Part shown: in pieces, positions 1 to 7,912 of the stretch
Layout: each line of letters starts with the position of its first letter
Numbering within the stretch: the first letter of the stretch is position 1
Assembly (NCBI RefSeq): GCF_029892685.1
Contig: NZ_JARXVD010000008.1
Location: forward strand, 124,001 to 188,000
DNA length: 64,000 bases
Direction of reading: 5' to 3'
Source of the DNA: Mycobacterium sp. OTB74
GTDB lineage: Bacteria; Actinomycetota; Actinomycetes; Mycobacteriales; Mycobacteriaceae
Notes under the pieces: generated by a model
What the model saw: only the letters and a program-made list of their open reading frames with translations
Database searches by the model: none
What the model was told of the DNA's origin: nothing
Program-made: the position numbers and the translations under genes

Positions 1-1
1 C

Positions 2-604
2 GGCATGGCCACCGCCACCTACCCCGACGGTTCGACGCCGCCCATCTCCGAGGTGGTCAAACCGGCGACCTTCCTGTTCGCCGCTGGGCAGGAAACTGTC
101 ACCAAGCTGCTCAGCGCCGCGGTCCAGACCCTGGGCGACCGCCCGGAATACCAGCAGCGCCTGCGCGACGAGCCCAAGCTGATCCCCGCGTTCATCGAAG
201 AAGCACTGCGCATGCACTCCCCCACGAAGGTCGACTTCCGGCTGGTCCGCAAGACCACCACATTCGCCGGCGTGCACCTGCCTGCTGGCACCGTCGTCAT
301 GCTCTGCCTGGCCGCCGCCAACCGCGACCCCGCCAAGTTCGAGGATCCGCACACGTTCCGGCCGGACCGCAAGAACGTGCGCGAGCACCTCGCTTTCGGC
401 CGGGGCATCCACACCTGCGCCGGCGCCCCGCTGGCCCGTGTCGAGGGCCAGATCACCGTTCGCCGACTGCTGGAGCGAACCCGCGATCTGGCCATCGATG
501 AAGCTGCCCATGGCCCGGCCGGCCAGCGCCACTACGAATATGTGCCCACTTTCCTGTTGCGCGGACTGAGTGAGCTGCACGTCGAATTCACCCCGCTCGC
601 ATGA
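2..604 (+). CDS. cytochrome P450, C-terminal part (gene runs off the left edge)
   Basis: Heme-thiolate monooxygenase; only about the last 200 residues are in the window, beginning just before the I helix. Visible P450 marks are the oxygen-binding AGQET, the ExxR helix K motif in EEALR, and the heme loop FGRGIHTCAG with the ligand cysteine. The first ATG at position 5 is internal, because the family is about 400 residues long, so the true start lies upstream. It ends with TGA overlapping the start of an aldehyde dehydrogenase relic. Substrate unknown; the neighbouring oxygenases suggest hydroxylation of a hydrophobic compound. Confidence 0.93.
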   Translation, partial: GMATATYPDGSTPPISEVVKPATFLFAAGQETVTKLLSAAVQTLGDRPEYQQRLRDEPKLIPAFIEEALRMHSPTKVDFRLVRKTTTFAGVHLPAGTVVMLCLAAANRDPAKFEDPHTFRPDRKNVREHLAFGRGIHTCAGAPLARVEGQITVRRLLERTRDLAIDEAAHGPAGQRHYEYVPTFLLRGLSELHVEFTPLA

Positions 605-625
605 CACAAACGGACACGCGTTTCC

Positions 626-787
626 CGGCAACTCGAGGCCGGCTCCGTGTGGGTCAACACCTTCAGCCACATTGCCCCACAAGGGCCGTATGGCGGGTAC
701 AAGCAGAGTGGGTTCGGCCGCACCGGTGGATTCGAAGGCCTGCAGGAGTTCTTGCAGGTCAAGAACATTCGGATCGCGCTGAAGTGA
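626..787 (+). pseudogene. aldehyde dehydrogenase C-terminal relic
   Basis: This reading frame gives the end of an aldehyde dehydrogenase, with the family's LEAGSVWVN, the PYGGYKQSGFGR loop and a normal tail ending in IRIALK and TGA. Nothing of the NAD-binding or catalytic domain (about 430 residues) lies upstream, where the P450 gene ends at 604. It is therefore a deletion relic of roughly 52 codons. A complete aldehyde dehydrogenase lies at 7913-9346, but the tail sequences differ, so this is a different gene and not a recent copy. Confidence 0.8.
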
Positions 788-809
788 ATCCGTAACCCGC
801 AATCGCGGC

Positions 810-1655
810 CTACTCGATCGGCTCGTCACCGAGAACAGTAGTGCGCAGCATCTCTCGCTGCGACGTCGGGTCATACGGTGCTGCTCGATGCAGCACACCG
901 CGGTTGTCCCAGATGACCGTGTCACCGACCGACCACGCGTGGCTGTACACCTTGTCAGGGCCGGTGGAGTGCTCTAGCAGTTCGGCGAGCAGGGCCCGGC
1001 CCTCGTCTAGGTCCATGCCGACCACATAGTCGGCTGAGGCTCCGAGCACCAGCGACTTGCGGCCACTGCGGTGCGTCCACACCAGCGGATGCTCGTGGGT
1101 GGGCCGGGATCGCCACTTGGCCAACAGCTCCGGCGAGGGGTCCGGGGTGACGCGGCGCTGCGATGCCTCCAGCGAATGCACCACGCGCAGGGCACCGTAG
1201 CGCTGCTTCTCCCCGTCCGAGAGCTGGTCGTAGGCAGCGTAGGAGTTTGCGAATTCGGTTTCCCCGCCGCGCTCGGCAACTTGCACGGCCGACAACACGG
1301 TGGCCTTCTGCGGGCATTCTTCGCCCATCGGAGTGCAGCCGTCGATGTGCCAGTCGAACGTCGCTTTGAGATAGGCCGCAGCCGAATTCTTCGACGTGTC
1401 AAGGGTGATCGGATAGATTCCGGGCACCGGGTGGTGGCCGTCGGACGAATGGTCGACGGCACCGAGCCGACGGCAGAACTCGACCTGGGCTTGCGGGTCC
1501 AGATGAAGGCCGCGAAACACCAGAACACCGTTGTGTTCCAAGGCATCCAGAATGGCCTCGCCCAACGCGTCGTCGGTGGCCAGAGCCGAAGGATCGATGC
1601 CCACGACCTCGGCGCCGACCGAATCGGTGAGTTTGTTTATGGTCAGAACGCTCAT
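810..1655 (-). CDS. TauD/TfdA family Fe(II)/2-oxoglutarate dioxygenase
   Basis: Non-heme iron, 2-oxoglutarate-dependent dioxygenase of about 281 residues, the usual family length. The iron triad is visible as WHID (His and Asp) in the middle and GVLHRAAPYD (His) near the end, with a following Arg in RTTV likely to bind 2-oxoglutarate. The start was set at the ATG at 1655, preceded by a GAGGA ribosome site. It is the last gene of the leftward Rieske operon, 58 bp after the small protein gene at 1714-2049. TauD-family enzymes release sulfite or cleave ethers by hydroxylation; the substrate here is unknown. Confidence 0.9.
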   Translation of the reverse strand: MSVLTINKLTDSVGAEVVGIDPSALATDDALGEAILDALEHNGVLVFRGLHLDPQAQVEFCRRLGAVDHSSDGHHPVPGIYPITLDTSKNSAAAYLKATFDWHIDGCTPMGEECPQKATVLSAVQVAERGGETEFANSYAAYDQLSDGEKQRYGALRVVHSLEASQRRVTPDPSPELLAKWRSRPTHEHPLVWTHRSGRKSLVLGASADYVVGMDLDEGRALLAELLEHSTGPDKVYSHAWSVGDTVIWDNRGVLHRAAPYDPTSQREMLRTTVLGDEPIE

Positions 1656-1713
1656 GACAATCCTCAATGCTTCAGGGCCGGTGCCGATTTGCGGCAACAG
1701 CACGGTGCGTTGA

Positions 1714-2049
1714 TCAGGGTTTGGGTTCGCCGACGCGGAGCATCACGGCGTCGGCGGCATCGGTGGGAGCCGGTTGATGCATGATCTCCACCGCCATGGC
1801 GACCATGATCAGTGAATAAATCAGGTGCAATAGGTTCAGCGCGTCGTCGGGCAGTTCGTCGAGTGCGAACTTGTCGCAGTATTCGATGGCCTCTTCCAGT
1901 CGCGGGAAGAATGCGTTGTAGAACTCGTGCATGGCGGGCATGGTGCTCGCCAGGCGCATGTCCCAACGCTCGGTTTCGCTAGCCAGACACCAGGTGTCGG
2001 CGAACGGTTCGAGTTCGGCAAATGCGCTGGGCAGCTTGGTGTCTGGCAT
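1714..2049 (-). CDS. small conserved protein paired with Rieske oxygenase (copy 1)
   Basis: A 111-residue soluble protein of unknown fold, starting one base after the Rieske gene stop (2051), so the two are very likely co-translated. It is clearly paralogous to the protein at 6273-6593, which has the same position after another Rieske gene. Both share a core reading AIxYCDKFxLDxxPxDxLNLxHLxYS. It is too short for, and lacks the look of, a classical cone-type beta subunit of ring-hydroxylating oxygenases. Its strict pairing suggests an assembly factor, small subunit or regulator of the oxygenase; that is inference. Confidence 0.8.
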   Translation of the reverse strand: MPDTKLPSAFAELEPFADTWCLASETERWDMRLASTMPAMHEFYNAFFPRLEEAIEYCDKFALDELPDDALNLLHLIYSLIMVAMAVEIMHQPAPTDAADAVMLRVGEPKP

Positions 2050-2050
2050 C

Positions 2051-3301
2051 TCAAGCCCCGATCTCTGCACGATAGGCATCAACCCAGTCGACGGCCACCT
2101 TGTGCAGGTGCCGAACCAGAATCTCCTGGTCGTTGAGCGGGAACTCGTCGACGATGCCGTACTCCAGTGCAGCCTGGGTGCCGCCCAGCATGCCGGCGTC
2201 CTGCAGCGCAAACTCCTTGAGTACCACCGCCGCAACCTCGTGCTCGATGCGCTCCCGCACAGACGTGGCCGGCGAGAAGTACGTATAGGCCTCGAACCGG
2301 TGGGTGTTGTGCGAGGTGGGCCAGTACCGGTACAGCAGATACCAGCCGCCATAGATCAGAATCTCCAGGTTGGGGAAGATCTGGAAGTTGCTGATCCCCC
2401 ACGGTTCGATACCACCTGGGTTGAGTCCGGCCGGCAGCTCGCCGATATCCGGCGTCCGCCACGGCCCCACCAACCCACTGCGGGTGGCCCGCTCGATGGG
2501 GTACATGTACTCCGGGGCCAGCAGCCAGCGCCGCCTGCCCGCGGTGGACACCAGTCGATGTGGCCCGTCCAGCTGGAAATGCCCACAGGTGAAGCCCGCG
2601 TTGGGATCTCGAACCGCCGGTGGCACCTGCTGGGTGTGCAGGGACGGTACGTGGTAATACTCCTGGAACGCGTCGGCGAAGATCTTCCAGTTGCTGTTGT
2701 TGTGGGCAACCCACTCGTAGCGTTCGGTCATCTTCTCGAACGGGTAGCCGTCCAAGCCGGTGACCATCGGGCCAAGGAACTCACGCAGGCTCTGTCTCGG
2801 CTCGGCGTCAAAGTTGATGAAGACGAAGCCGTTCCAGACATCGCAGTGCACCGGGACCAGCCCGTAATTGTCGGGGTCGAAGTCGAAGAACTCCGATTCC
2901 TGCTGCACGAAGGTCAGTGCGCCTTCGAGATCGTAGCGCCAGCCGTGGTACTTACAGGTGAACTGACGGCAGGTACCTTTGGTCTCCTCGCCGGGAAAGT
3001 CGTTCCACACCAGCTTATTTCCGCGATGGCGGCAGACGTTCTGGAAAGCCCGGATCTGCTGGTCTTTGCCTCTCACCAGGATCACCGAGGTGCGAGCCAC
3101 CTCGATCTCCTTGGTCAGGTAGCTTCCGACCTTCGGCAGTTCCTCGACCCGTGCGATGTTGAGCCAGGCCCGTTTGAAGATCGCCTCGCGTTCGAGTTCA
3201 TAGAACTCCTTGCAGGTGGAATCTTTGAACGAGACCGGACCAGTACCGAGTTCCGGATAGTGCTCAGTCCAAGAGCCTTCAGCCGGCCTGCCCGTGCGCA
3301 T
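2051..3301 (-). CDS. Rieske 2Fe-2S aromatic-ring-type oxygenase alpha subunit (copy 1)
   Basis: Catalytic subunit, 416 residues. The N-terminal Rieske centre has CRHRGNKLVW and, about 20 residues on, CKYHGWRYD (Cys-x-His and Cys-x2-His). The C-terminal catalytic domain has DAFQEYYHVPSLH, matching the Asp/His/His mononuclear iron site. The ATG at 3301 overlaps the SDR stop codon as TGATG, supporting this start. Electrons probably come from the 2Fe-2S ferredoxin at 4055-4351. It is a paralog of the oxygenase at 6595-7857, sharing the opening GSWTEHYPELGT. Single-component-alpha Rieske enzymes of this type act on aromatic acids, steroids or amines; the substrate is unknown. Confidence 0.93.
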   Translation of the reverse strand: MRTGRPAEGSWTEHYPELGTGPVSFKDSTCKEFYELEREAIFKRAWLNIARVEELPKVGSYLTKEIEVARTSVILVRGKDQQIRAFQNVCRHRGNKLVWNDFPGEETKGTCRQFTCKYHGWRYDLEGALTFVQQESEFFDFDPDNYGLVPVHCDVWNGFVFINFDAEPRQSLREFLGPMVTGLDGYPFEKMTERYEWVAHNNSNWKIFADAFQEYYHVPSLHTQQVPPAVRDPNAGFTCGHFQLDGPHRLVSTAGRRRWLLAPEYMYPIERATRSGLVGPWRTPDIGELPAGLNPGGIEPWGISNFQIFPNLEILIYGGWYLLYRYWPTSHNTHRFEAYTYFSPATSVRERIEHEVAAVVLKEFALQDAGMLGGTQAALEYGIVDEFPLNDQEILVRHLHKVAVDWVDAYRAEIGA

Positions 3302-4044
3302 CACATCACCGCCCCTCCGTTGACACCGAGCACCTGCCCGGTGATGAACCTTGCTTCGTCCGAACACAAAAAGCCCACCGCAGCAGCTATATCGTCGCCG
3401 GTGCCCAGATAGCCCACCGGGATGTTGGCGGCAATCTGTTCATTGGACGGCAGATAACCGGCCGCCTGCGACTGGTGCTGCATCGGGGTCTCGATACCCG
3501 ATGGCGGGATGTTATTGACCGTGATACCTGCTGTGGCATATTCGCGTGCAAGCGATTTGGTGAGCGTGATGACCGCTCCCTTGGAAGCCGCATAGTGCGC
3601 GGCGAACGGCGAGCCACGTTGGGCGCTGGAGGACGAGATCATGACGATCCTGCCCCACTGAGCGTCGAGCATGTCCGGCAGCGCCACCTGGCAGCAGTGG
3701 AACGTGCCGGTCAGGTTGACGTCGATGATGCGCGTCCAGTCCTGCGGTGTGATCTCAGTGAAGGCCGAATAGCCGAACATTCCGGCGCTGGTGACCAGCA
3801 CCGTCACCGGACCGAATTCGGCGCGAACCTTGGCGAATGCCTGTTCCACCGATGCCCGGTCGCTGACATCGGCTGCGACAGCCAGCGCGGTGACGTTTTC
3901 ATTCTTGAGGTCATTGCAGACGCGTTGTGCGGCTTGCTCATTGACGTCGAACACCGCAACCTTCATACCGCGCCGGCCCAATTCGTGACAGATCGCCTCA
4001 CCCATGCCGGAGGCCCCACCGGTCACCACTGCGACTCGTGTCAT
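3301..4044 (-). CDS. short-chain dehydrogenase/reductase
   Basis: NAD(P)-dependent oxidoreductase of 247 residues, the normal size of a classical SDR. It has the Rossmann loop TGGASGMGE at the N terminus, the SAG motif replacing NNAG, Ser then YAASK as catalytic residues near residue 155, and a C-terminal FITGQVLGVNGGAVM tail. The gene sits between the ferredoxin and the first Rieske oxygenase in the same direction and overlaps the latter by one base. It could oxidise the cis-diol or alcohol formed by the oxygenase; that assignment rests on context. Confidence 0.92.
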   Translation of the reverse strand: MTRVAVVTGGASGMGEAICHELGRRGMKVAVFDVNEQAAQRVCNDLKNENVTALAVAADVSDRASVEQAFAKVRAEFGPVTVLVTSAGMFGYSAFTEITPQDWTRIIDVNLTGTFHCCQVALPDMLDAQWGRIVMISSSSAQRGSPFAAHYAASKGAVITLTKSLAREYATAGITVNNIPPSGIETPMQHQSQAAGYLPSNEQIAANIPVGYLGTGDDIAAAVGFLCSDEARFITGQVLGVNGGAVM

Positions 4045-4054
4045 CGGATCTCCC

Positions 4055-4351
4055 TCATTCGTAGCTCACCGCGATGGTGCGACTGGTCGGCAGCGCCTGA
4101 CAGGTCACCACCCACCCTTCATCGACTTCGTCCTGATCGAGCGCCTCGTTGTTGAGCATGCGAGCGTGACCCACCGTCACTCGCGCCATACATGTTCCGC
4201 AGGAACCGGTTTCGCACGACGACGGCGCTTGCAGACCGGCCAGGCGTGCCGTCTGCAACAGGGTGTTCCCGGCACGGTAGGACACCGTGACGCGCTGGTT
4301 ATCCAGGCTTATGGTCACCTCTTCGGTGACAACAGTTGACGGTTCGGACAT
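4055..4351 (-). CDS. plant-type 2Fe-2S ferredoxin
   Basis: A 98-residue soluble electron carrier. The cluster ligands are visible as CETGSCGTC (Cys-x4-Cys-x2-Cys) and a distal Cys in WVVTCQALP. It is the first gene of the leftward operon that continues into the SDR, Rieske oxygenase, its small partner and the TauD enzyme, so it most likely feeds electrons to one or both Rieske oxygenases. No dedicated flavin reductase is found beside it. Its upstream region carries a repeated operator-like motif at 4363-4395. Confidence 0.93.
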   Translation of the reverse strand: MSEPSTVVTEEVTISLDNQRVTVSYRAGNTLLQTARLAGLQAPSSCETGSCGTCMARVTVGHARMLNNEALDQDEVDEGWVVTCQALPTSRTIAVSYE

Positions 4352-4362
4352 CTCCCGCAGAT

Positions 4363-4395
4363 TATCAACTACTTGGGACTAGTATCAAGTACTAG
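4363..4395. promoter_or_regulatory. tandem operator-like motifs upstream of the ferredoxin-Rieske operon
   Basis: Two related 13-mers lie here: TATCAACTACTTG (4363-4375) and TATCAAGTACTAG (4383-4395). The reverse form CAAGTAGTTGATA occurs again at 7890-7902, between the second Rieske gene and the aldehyde dehydrogenase. The half sites CAAGTA/TATCAA suit a MarR-type dimer, and a MarR gene lies at 4563-5015. The repeat is seen directly; the regulator assignment is inference. Confidence 0.55.
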
Positions 4396-4562
4396 AGATA
4401 TGCGGTGGGGCTCGCCGGCTCCGTGCCTGTCGATTGACTTTGAATCCATGCTGCTTCTCACTCGGACTTTTACGACGTGGACGCAAAGTCAATGCCCACA
4501 AGACATTTACTAGTGCCACAAGAGAGCCGACACACCGAATGCGCTCCCGGACCGATCCGACC

Positions 4563-5015
4563 TCAGCCCTCGACGTGGTCGGAGAACAACTCGTGACCGG
4601 TGCCCTTCTCGACCACCTTGGTCAGCAGGTCCCGCAGCGTCTTCTGCTCCTCGGCGCTGAGCACCCCAAACACCACCTGGTGGGCGGCGACCGCGTCGGT
4701 CACCACCGCGGCCGCCACCTCGCGGCCTGAATCTGTGAGGAACGCCTGCAAGATGCGTGCGTGCTGAGGGTCCTTCTTGCGTTCCAACAATCCCCGCTTC
4801 TCCAGTGCGGTCAGCGCGAGTTGAACGCCCTGCGGACTGATCAGCAACCGCCGGGCCAACTCGGCCCCCGACAAGCCCGGCTCGTTGGCCAACTGGCGGA
4901 GCACACCGATCTGCGCGGTGCTGACGCCGTGGTCGCTGATGGCCTCGTTCACTGAGGTCAGCGAGAAGTAGAAGGCCTGCTTGAGCAACCACAGCAGGTT
5001 GTCGGTCAACTCCAC
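4563..5015 (-). CDS. MarR family transcriptional regulator
   Basis: A 150-residue winged-helix repressor. The recognition region reads LSGAELARRLLISPQGVQ followed by the wing (LEKRGLLERKKDP). An upstream ATG at 5060 would overlap the amidohydrolase gene; the GTG at 5015 is preferred, being preceded by a GGGGGA ribosome site and lying 13 bp after the amidohydrolase stop. It is read in the same direction as the amidohydrolase. It probably controls the divergent Rieske promoters through the motif repeated at 4363-4395 and 7890-7902, with a pathway intermediate as ligand. Confidence 0.87.
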   Translation of the reverse strand: MELTDNLLWLLKQAFYFSLTSVNEAISDHGVSTAQIGVLRQLANEPGLSGAELARRLLISPQGVQLALTALEKRGLLERKKDPQHARILQAFLTDSGREVAAAVVTDAVAAHQVVFGVLSAEEQKTLRDLLTKVVEKGTGHELFSDHVEG

Positions 5016-5028
5016 GGGTCCCCCAATC

Positions 5029-6276
5029 TCAGTTCGCAGCAACCTTGTATATCTGGCCATTCTTCATCACGAACGACACCTCCAGCGTGGCAGCGATGTT
5101 GGTCGACGGGTCGCCCGGCACCGCGATGATGTCCGCCAGATACCCGGGCGCCAGCCGGCCCAGTTCGTGCTCGGCCTCGATCAGCTCAGCGGCGACGACG
5201 GTGGCGGCCCGGATTGCCTGCATGGGCGTCATGCCGCGCTCGACCAGCGCACACAGTTCCTTGGCGTTCTGTCCGTGCGGGATCGCCGGGGCGTCGGTAC
5301 CGCAGGCGATCCGCACTCCCGCGGCAATCGCCTTGGGCAGCATGGCCTTTGCCTTCGGAAAGACGTCCTCGGCCTTCTTGCGCAGCTCCGGTGCGATCCG
5401 GTCGATGGCCATGGCATCGGTCAGGTACGTCGTGGACACCAGGAAAGTGCCGTGGTCCACCATCATCTGGATGGTCTCGTCGGACGCCAGGAATCCGTGC
5501 TCGATGCAGTCGATGCCGGCCCGGATGCAGGCCTGGATGGCCCGGTCTCCGACCGCATGCGCAGCCACCCGCACCCCCGCCCGGTGCGCCTCGTCGGCGA
5601 TGGCCTCGAACTCGGCGTCGGAAAACTGTTGGGCCCCAGGGGAAGTGCTGTGCGACATCACACCACCGGAAGCGGACACCTTGATCAACTTGGCGCCGTG
5701 CCGAATCTGGTAGCGGACACAGGCCATCACGTCCGGCACACCGTTGGCGATGCCCTCGGCGATCGACAGCGGCATGATGCCCGGCGCCAGCCGCTGGAAC
5801 ACCGTCGGGTCCAGGTGCCCGCCGTACGGAGTGACGGCGTGCCCGGCCGGGTAGATCCGCGGGCCCACATGCCAGCCCTGGTCGATGGCCCGCTGCAGCG
5901 CCACGTCCAGCAGGTAGCCGCCGGTCTTGACCATCAGACCCAGATTGCGGACGGTGGTGAAGCCGGCCTCCAGCGTGGTGCGGGCGTTCACCGCGCCCCG
6001 CAGCGTGCGGTAGGCCGGGTCGTCCTGGACACCGTGCATGGGCGTGGGCAACCCATCGGGGTTCCCCGGGCCTCCGATGAGCAGGTTCAGCTCCATGTCC
6101 ATCAGGCCGGGCAGCAGCGTCACGTCGCCGAGCTCGACCACTGAGGCCGAATCCGGCAGTGGGCCTTCAGGATTGATCGCGGTGATTCGATCGCCGTCGA
6201 CCACGATCACGCCAGGGCTGTGCACCTGGCCGGTGTCGACGTCGGCCCACCGCGCAGCCTTCAGAACTACGGTCAC
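5029..6276 (-). CDS. metal-dependent amidohydrolase-like protein with altered first metal motif
   Basis: A 415-residue TIM-barrel amidohydrolase of the imidazolonepropionase/prolidase type. Seen are the small N-terminal beta-sandwich, a bridging-Lys candidate in LIKVSASGG, His in AAHAVGDRA and in CIEHGF, and the Asp in GTDAP. The normal strand-1 motif PGLIDxHxH is instead PGLMDMELNLL, so both first-strand histidines are missing. The GTG at 6276 overlaps the stop of the preceding small gene (GTGA). It may be a one-metal variant or a lactonase-type enzyme acting on the oxygenase product. The substrate is unknown. Confidence 0.85.
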   Translation of the reverse strand: MTVVLKAARWADVDTGQVHSPGVIVVDGDRITAINPEGPLPDSASVVELGDVTLLPGLMDMELNLLIGGPGNPDGLPTPMHGVQDDPAYRTLRGAVNARTTLEAGFTTVRNLGLMVKTGGYLLDVALQRAIDQGWHVGPRIYPAGHAVTPYGGHLDPTVFQRLAPGIMPLSIAEGIANGVPDVMACVRYQIRHGAKLIKVSASGGVMSHSTSPGAQQFSDAEFEAIADEAHRAGVRVAAHAVGDRAIQACIRAGIDCIEHGFLASDETIQMMVDHGTFLVSTTYLTDAMAIDRIAPELRKKAEDVFPKAKAMLPKAIAAGVRIACGTDAPAIPHGQNAKELCALVERGMTPMQAIRAATVVAAELIEAEHELGRLAPGYLADIIAVPGDPSTNIAATLEVSFVMKNGQIYKVAAN

Positions 6277-6593
6277 GGGACCGGCTCGGCGACACAGTCC
6301 AGCGACGTGGCACCCGAATCGGGCACCCTGGGCTGCTTCCAGCACTCCACGGGGAACGACACGGTGATCATCGAATACAGCAGGTGCATGAGGTTGAGGA
6401 CGTCCTCGGGCATGTCGTCGAGCGGGAATTTGTCGCAGTAGGCGATGGCCTCTTCGGCGCGGGGCGTGATGGCGTCGTAGAAGGCTTGCATGTCGACCAT
6501 CGAGCTACCCAACCGCTTGGCATAACGGTCGGCCTCCACACCCAGACACCAATCCGAGAACCGCTCCAGGTCGGCGAATTCTGTTGGCAACAC
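6273..6593 (-). CDS. small conserved protein paired with Rieske oxygenase (copy 2)
   Basis: A 106-residue protein, paralog of the one at 1714-2049 with the same AIAYCDKFPLD and DVLNLMHLLYS core. It begins one base after the stop of the second Rieske gene and overlaps the amidohydrolase start by four bases, so Rieske, small protein and amidohydrolase form one coupled operon. No cofactor motif, signal peptide or membrane segment is visible. Conservation of both sequence and spacing in two separate Rieske operons argues for a direct role with the oxygenase. Confidence 0.8.
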   Translation of the reverse strand: MLPTEFADLERFSDWCLGVEADRYAKRLGSSMVDMQAFYDAITPRAEEAIAYCDKFPLDDMPEDVLNLMHLLYSMITVSFPVECWKQPRVPDSGATSLDCVAEPVP

Positions 6594-6594
6594 G

Positions 6595-7857
6595 TCAGAC
6601 CTCCGCCTTCTGCTGATAGTCGGCGATCCACGCTGCGGTTTCCTTGTGCAGGTGCCGGATCAGCACCTCCTGGTCGCACAGCACGAACTCGTCGAGCACC
6701 CGGGATTCGACCATCGACTGGGTGGCCTCCAACGTGTTGGCGTCCTGCAGCCCGTATTCCTTGAACGACTGCGCCGCCAACTCCTGGGCGATGCGCTCCC
6801 TCGGAGTGCGCGGCTCCGGGAAGTAGAGCGTGCCCTCGAAGATGTGGGTGTTGTGCGAGGTCGGCCAGTAGTGATAGGTCAGGTACCAGCCCTGGCCCCA
6901 GATCAGGATGGTGAAGTTGGGGAACATCTGGAACGAATCCAGGCCCCACGGTTCACATTTCGCGGGGTTGAGCCCTTCGGGCATCGGTCCCAGATCGGGC
7001 TTGTCCCACGGTCCGAACAACCCGCTCTGGCAGATGTCCTCGATGGGCTTGCGCATCTCGTCGGCCATCTCCCAGGCCCGTACCCCGGAGGTGCTGACCA
7101 GGCGGTGCGGACCGTCCAACCGATAGTGCGGTGCCTCGAATCCGGCCTGGGCGGCGGCCTTCGAATAGGCCGTCGGCGACTGGTTCGCATGCAGTACGGG
7201 TGCGTGGTAGAACTCCTGGAAAGCGTCCATGTAGAGCTTCCAGTTGGCGTTCACCTCCGAGCGGTACACCCACCGCGAAGTCATCTTGTCGAACGGGTAA
7301 CCCTCCAGGCCGGTGACCATGGGGCCGAGGAATTCGCGCAGCGACTGTTCCGGCTGTTTGGCGAGGTTCACGAAGATGAACCCCTCCCACACATCACAAT
7401 TGACCTCGACCAGGCCGTAGCGACTCTTGTCCAGGTCGAAGAATTCGTCCTCCTGCTGCACAAAGGTCAGGTTGCCGTCCAGGTCGTAGCGCCAGGCGTG
7501 GTACTTGCAGGTGAACTGGCGGCACACCCCCTTGGTTTCCTCCAGCGGCATGTCGTTCCACACCAGCTTGTTGCCGCGGTGCCGGCAGATGTTGTGGAAG
7601 GCCTTTACCTCCCCGGAGGTGTTGCGCACCACGATGATCGAGGTGCCCGCAACCTTGAGCTCCTTGGTGAAGTAGCTGCCCTTTCGCGGAAGCTGCTCGG
7701 TCCGTCCGACATTGAGCCAGGCCCGTTTGAAGATCGCCTGGCGTTCAAGCTCGTAGATCTCCGGGCTGATGGAGTCTTCATAGGAAACCGGGGCGGTGCC
7801 CAGTTCAGGGTAATGCTCGGTCCAACTGCCTTCCGGCGGTTTGGGGAATCGCGCCAT
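6595..7857 (-). CDS. Rieske 2Fe-2S oxygenase alpha subunit (copy 2)
   Basis: A 420-residue catalytic subunit, paralog of 2051-3301. The Rieske ligands are in CRHRGNKLVW and CKYHAWRYD, and the mononuclear iron residues are in DAFQEFYHAPVLH. The long upstream open frame is not used; the ATG at 7857 gives the N terminus MARFPKPPEGSWTEHYPEL, matching the paralog's start. It is divergent from the aldehyde dehydrogenase at 7913, with a shared 55-bp control region. It has no ferredoxin of its own and probably uses the one at 4055-4351. Confidence 0.93.
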   Translation of the reverse strand: MARFPKPPEGSWTEHYPELGTAPVSYEDSISPEIYELERQAIFKRAWLNVGRTEQLPRKGSYFTKELKVAGTSIIVVRNTSGEVKAFHNICRHRGNKLVWNDMPLEETKGVCRQFTCKYHAWRYDLDGNLTFVQQEDEFFDLDKSRYGLVEVNCDVWEGFIFVNLAKQPEQSLREFLGPMVTGLEGYPFDKMTSRWVYRSEVNANWKLYMDAFQEFYHAPVLHANQSPTAYSKAAAQAGFEAPHYRLDGPHRLVSTSGVRAWEMADEMRKPIEDICQSGLFGPWDKPDLGPMPEGLNPAKCEPWGLDSFQMFPNFTILIWGQGWYLTYHYWPTSHNTHIFEGTLYFPEPRTPRERIAQELAAQSFKEYGLQDANTLEATQSMVESRVLDEFVLCDQEVLIRHLHKETAAWIADYQQKAEV

Positions 7858-7889
7858 GGGCCGACCGTAACCACTCTGGCGCGCGATGA

Positions 7890-7906
7890 CAAGTAGTTGA
7901 TACTGT
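7890..7906. promoter_or_regulatory. operator-like motif and leaderless -10 box in the divergent Rieske/ALDH promoter
   Basis: CAAGTAGTTGATA (7890-7902) repeats the motif seen at 4363-4395. It overlaps a TACTGT -10 box (7901-7906) that lies 6 nt before the GTG start of the aldehyde dehydrogenase at 7913, the spacing of mycobacterial leaderless promoters. A repressor bound here would block that promoter and could also affect the divergent Rieske gene. Confidence 0.55.
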
Positions 7907-7912
7907 CGTGGT

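Noticed and set aside
2079..2714. Long frames opposite or within the Rieske genes
   Set aside because: They are shadow frames caused by high GC; the Rieske and iron motifs fix the real frame.
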